Source: JAGVUD01 sp052033935 (lineage in GTDB: Bacteria; Armatimonadota; UBA5829; DSUL01). Taken from it: a stretch of 9,958 nucleotides of DNA. The stretch covers positions 1-9,958 of the forward strand of contig JBPOJE010000014.1 of NCBI GenBank assembly GCA_052033935.1, written 5' to 3'. The notes under the pieces were generated by a model, which had not been told where the DNA came from, ran no database searches, and saw only the letters and a list, made by a program, of their open reading frames with translations. The stretch's first letter is position 1. The number at the start of each line of letters is the position of its first letter. This document shows, piece by piece, positions 7,576-9,958 of the stretch. Made by a program: the position numbers and the translations under genes.

Positions 7576-9435
7576 TGCCGGCACGACGGCCACTGCTTCA
7601 CGCGATCGGCAATGCACATATTGACCCTGTGTGGCTCTGGACCTGGAACGAAGGGCTGGAGGAGATCCGCTCCACGTTCCGAAGCGTGCTCGACCTGCTG
7701 AGAGAGTATCCCGGCTTCGTTTTCACCAGCACGAGCGCAGCGTTCTACTGGCAGCTCTCGGAGGTGGCTCCTGAGATGATCGCCGAGATACGCGAGCGGG
7801 TCGAGGAAGGGCGCTGGGAGATTGCCGGGGGCTGGTGGGTGGAACCGGACGTGAATATCCCCTGCGGCGAATCGCTGGCGCGGCAGGCGCTCCACGGGCA
7901 GCGTTACTTCCAGCACACGTTCGGAGTCCGCGCCGAAGTGGGTTTCAACCCGGACACCTTCGGTCACTGCGGCCAGCTTCCGCAGATTCTCAACGGCGCT
8001 GGCCAGCGCTTCTATGCGTTCCTGCGTCCGGGTCCGCACGAGATGGACCTGCCCGGGCCGGTGTTCTGGTGGACGTCGCCCGGCGGCGGCAAGGTGCTCG
8101 CCTCACGGATTGCCGATGCCTACGGTACGTGGGCCGATTCGGCTGAGGATATGGAGGCGCACATTCTATCGTCGCACCGCGCCCGTCCGGACTACTTGCC
8201 GGATTACACCGTATTCTACGGGGTGGGGAACCACGGCGGCGGCCCCACACAGAGTGCCTCACCAAGCGAGGCGACACCGAACCAGCCGCTGAGATGAGCT
8301 CTCTATCACGCTACTTCGCCTCGCAGTCGCAAGCCATTGACTCGGACGCGGCGGTTCCCGGGCATTGCTGCCCCCCATGGCGCGCGGCTGCTACAGCGCT
8401 CACTCAGACATCAAGCGGCAGAATCGGCGGTGCGAGAACCTGCTGCTGACGGCCGAGATGCTTGCGGCGGTGGCTCAGACGCTGGGCGCGAGGGAGTACC
8501 CGAAAAGCCAGTTGTCCGAGGCGTGGAGACTCCTCCTGTTCAATCAGTTCCACGACATCATCGCCGGCGCCAGCATTCCGGACGCCTGCCAGGATGCCTG
8601 TGATCAGATAGGCCGGGCGGCCTCTATCGCGGATGAGACGATCCACTTCTCGGCGCAGTCCATCGCCCGGCTCGTGGACACACAGGAGAGGCCAGACACG
8701 CTGCTCGTGTTCAACCCGCTGCCCTGGAATGCGCGCACCCCCATCGAGGTCGAGCCAGCGCCGGTGGCCCGCGACACCGCTGTCTCCCGAAACTCAGGGG
8801 CTGCCCGGATCGGCGGGCGAACTGGCGGCAGGTTTCCAGGAAGTACAGGCAAGCAGCATCACCGGCCCGAAGCGCGCGGTGTTCATCGCAGACGTCCCCG
8901 CCCTCGGTTGGCGGGTGTATAGCCGCAGTGGCGACGGCAGCGGCGCTGCTCCTGCTCTGCCTGGGATGCTCGAAGCAGGCGAGAACTGGTTCGAAAACGC
9001 GGCCTTCCGCCTTGAGGTGGACAGGCAAACCGGAGAAATCACGAGCCTCTACGACAAACGGAACTCAGTGGAAATGTTCTGCGTGCCGGCCTGCTTCGGG
9101 AGCGATACTTGGAGCCACGGAGTGGACGCCTACCGCGACGAGATCGGCCGCTTCGGCGGCGCATCCGTGACGCTGGAAGAGACTGGCCCGGTCCGCGCGT
9201 CGCTATGCATCGAGACAGGGTGGGGGAGCTCGAAGAGCATCCACCGGGTGTACCTCTACCGCGATATCGAGTTCGTCGAGTGCCGCCTCACGATAGACTG
9301 GCGCGAACAGTATCGCGCTCTCAAGCTGTCGCTACCCGTGAGTCTTGAGGCACCCGAAGCGGCGTGCGAGACCCCCTACGGTTGCGCCGCCTGTCCCGTT
9401 GACGGCACGGAGCAGCCAGGTCAGCAGTGGGCGGG
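7575..9435 (+). pseudogene. Alpha-mannosidase, glycoside hydrolase family 38, frameshifted and 3'-truncated
   Basis: GH38 enzymes release alpha-mannose from glycans using a zinc ion. The gene is spread over three frames. Frame A (7575 to about 8249) has GNAHIDPVW (zinc ligands H15 and D17), the nucleophile in NPDTFGHCGQLP (D127) and GVGNHGGGPT, then drifts off-family to a TGA at 8295-8297. Frame B (about 8365 to 8795) has GCYSAHSDIKRQNRR, FNQFHDIIAG (the remaining zinc His, codon 8551-8553) and VFNPLPWN. Frame C (about 8796 to 9435) has FIADVPALGW, RLEVDRQTGEITSLYDK, ALKLSLPV and DGTEQPGQQW. Between 8250 and 8362 the frame is unclear; AEMSSLSRYFASQSQ, in the same frame as C, may belong there. 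After GQQW the family sequence stops and IS21 transposase sequence begins, so the last beta domain is missing. It overlaps the phosphoesterase stop by one base. Either a true pseudogene or sequence errors. Confidence 0.85.
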
Positions 9436-9958
9436 ACAGCGCGCGCGGCTGATGGCAGGCATCCGTGTGGAACGCCGTGGTGTTGTTGAGGGAACTGAAG
9501 TCTCAGGGTTACAGTGGTTCCTACACGATCCTGAAGGATTGGCTTCATCCCCGTCGGCCTTGCGGGAGCCATCGTTGCGGTTCGGCGATTCGAGACGCCT
9601 GCAGGTCAGCAGGCCCAGGTGGACAGGGGAGATCTGGGGGATGTGGAGTGGGAAGGCAGAAGCCGTAAGCTGCACACCTTTGTATTCACGCTTTGCCACA
9701 GTCGCGTGATGCACACAGAGTTGGCGACGGACACATCGCTTGGGACGTTTCTTCGGCTGCACGAGGAGGCATTCCATGTCTTGGGCGGTGTTCCGCGTGA
9801 GATCGTCTATGACCGGATGAAGACGGTTCTGGTGGGTCTGGACGGGCGAGGGGAGTACAAGTGGAATCCTGTGTTCAAGGATTTCGCGCGGTGGTGGGGC
9901 TTCGAGTCCAGGGTCTGCCAGGGCTACCGTCCTCAGACGAAGGGGAAGGTGGAGTCGG
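9436..9958 (+). mobile_element. IS21-family insertion sequence fragment, running off the window end
   Basis: Only part of the transposase gene of the element is present. Its left boundary is inferred at about 9430-9445, where GH38-like sequence changes to IstA-like sequence without any visible terminal repeat. The 5' end of the element, with the terminal CA-type end and the N-terminal half of istA, is absent. The partner gene istB would lie beyond the window. This is therefore a truncated copy or a rearrangement junction, not a clean insertion. Confidence 0.75.
9441..9958 (+). pseudogene. istA: IS21-family transposase IstA, 5'-truncated and frameshifted, 3' end outside the window
   Basis: IstA is the DDE transposase of IS21 elements. 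The match is in pieces: RARLMAG (about 9439-9460), then, after four extra bases (atcc, 9461-9464), VWNAVVLLRELKSQGYSG and SYTILKDWLHPRRP in the next frame (9465-9560), then REPSL in a third frame, then AVRRFETPAGQQAQVD onward in a fourth stretch, open from about 9577 to the window end. In this last part the catalytic triad is visible: Asp in QVD (codon 9622-9624), Asp in IVYDRMKTVL (9811-9813) and Glu in TKGKVES (9952-9954). The usual Trp after QVD is Arg here (QVDRGD). The N-terminal helix-turn-helix region is missing. With at least three frame changes in about 120 bases it should not be functional as written, unless the indels are sequencing errors. Confidence 0.85.

Noticed and set aside
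8250..8297. Programmed frameshift as the reason for the mannosidase breaks
   Set aside because: There is no slippery heptamer or evident stimulatory structure, and several independent breaks occur in one gene, which fits decay or sequence error better.
1..9958. CRISPR array, tRNA or rRNA genes, prophage genes or an integrase attachment site
   Set aside because: No regular spaced repeats, cloverleaf-like sequence, rRNA signature or integrase motif was found on reading both strands by eye.

Overview
This is a GC-rich bacterial window with short or overlapping gene junctions and Shine-Dalgarno-like start sites. There are no rRNA or tRNA genes and no CRISPR array that I can see. The family mix (Gfo/Idh/MocA oxidoreductase, sulfatase-like enzyme, sugar phosphate isomerase, DCR2-like metallophosphoesterase, GH38 mannosidase, type III restriction subunit) is what glycan-degrading Armatimonadota, Planctomycetota or Lentisphaerota-type genomes often carry. 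That taxonomic reading is inference only; no marker gene is present.

Layout. (1) Positions 45-1409, + strand: C-terminal part of a type III restriction endonuclease subunit (Res). It keeps helicase motifs V and VI and the PD...ETK nuclease site, but in-frame stops cut it off upstream. (2) Positions 5447 down to 1419, - strand: a tight four-gene set in the order sugar phosphate isomerase/epimerase, sulfatase-like hydrolase, sulfotransferase, Gfo/Idh/MocA oxidoreductase. The last three are translationally coupled (TAGTG and TAGATG junctions). It converges on res with a 9-bp gap. (3) Positions 5448-5683: divergent intergenic region with a candidate promoter for the operon. (4) Positions 5684-7575, + strand: an exported M48 metalloprotease, then an exported calcineurin-type metallophosphoesterase. 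(5) Positions 7575-9435, + strand: a GH38 alpha-mannosidase that starts by TGATG overlap with the phosphoesterase but is broken into three reading frames and loses its C-terminus. (6) From about 9436 to the end: an IS21-family IstA transposase fragment, itself 5'-truncated and frameshifted, abutting the mannosidase. The window ends just after the catalytic Glu.

How it fits together. The minus-strand operon looks like a module acting on a sulfated or otherwise esterified sugar: ester cleavage or transfer, sulfate transfer, then sugar oxidation and isomerisation. Its 'sulfatase' has Thr where the formylglycine precursor Cys/Ser should be, so true sulfatase activity is doubtful. The phosphoesterase-mannosidase pair may have been a second glycan module that is now disrupted. 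All clear indels lie between about 8250 and 9580, so true decay and sequence or assembly error both need to be considered there.
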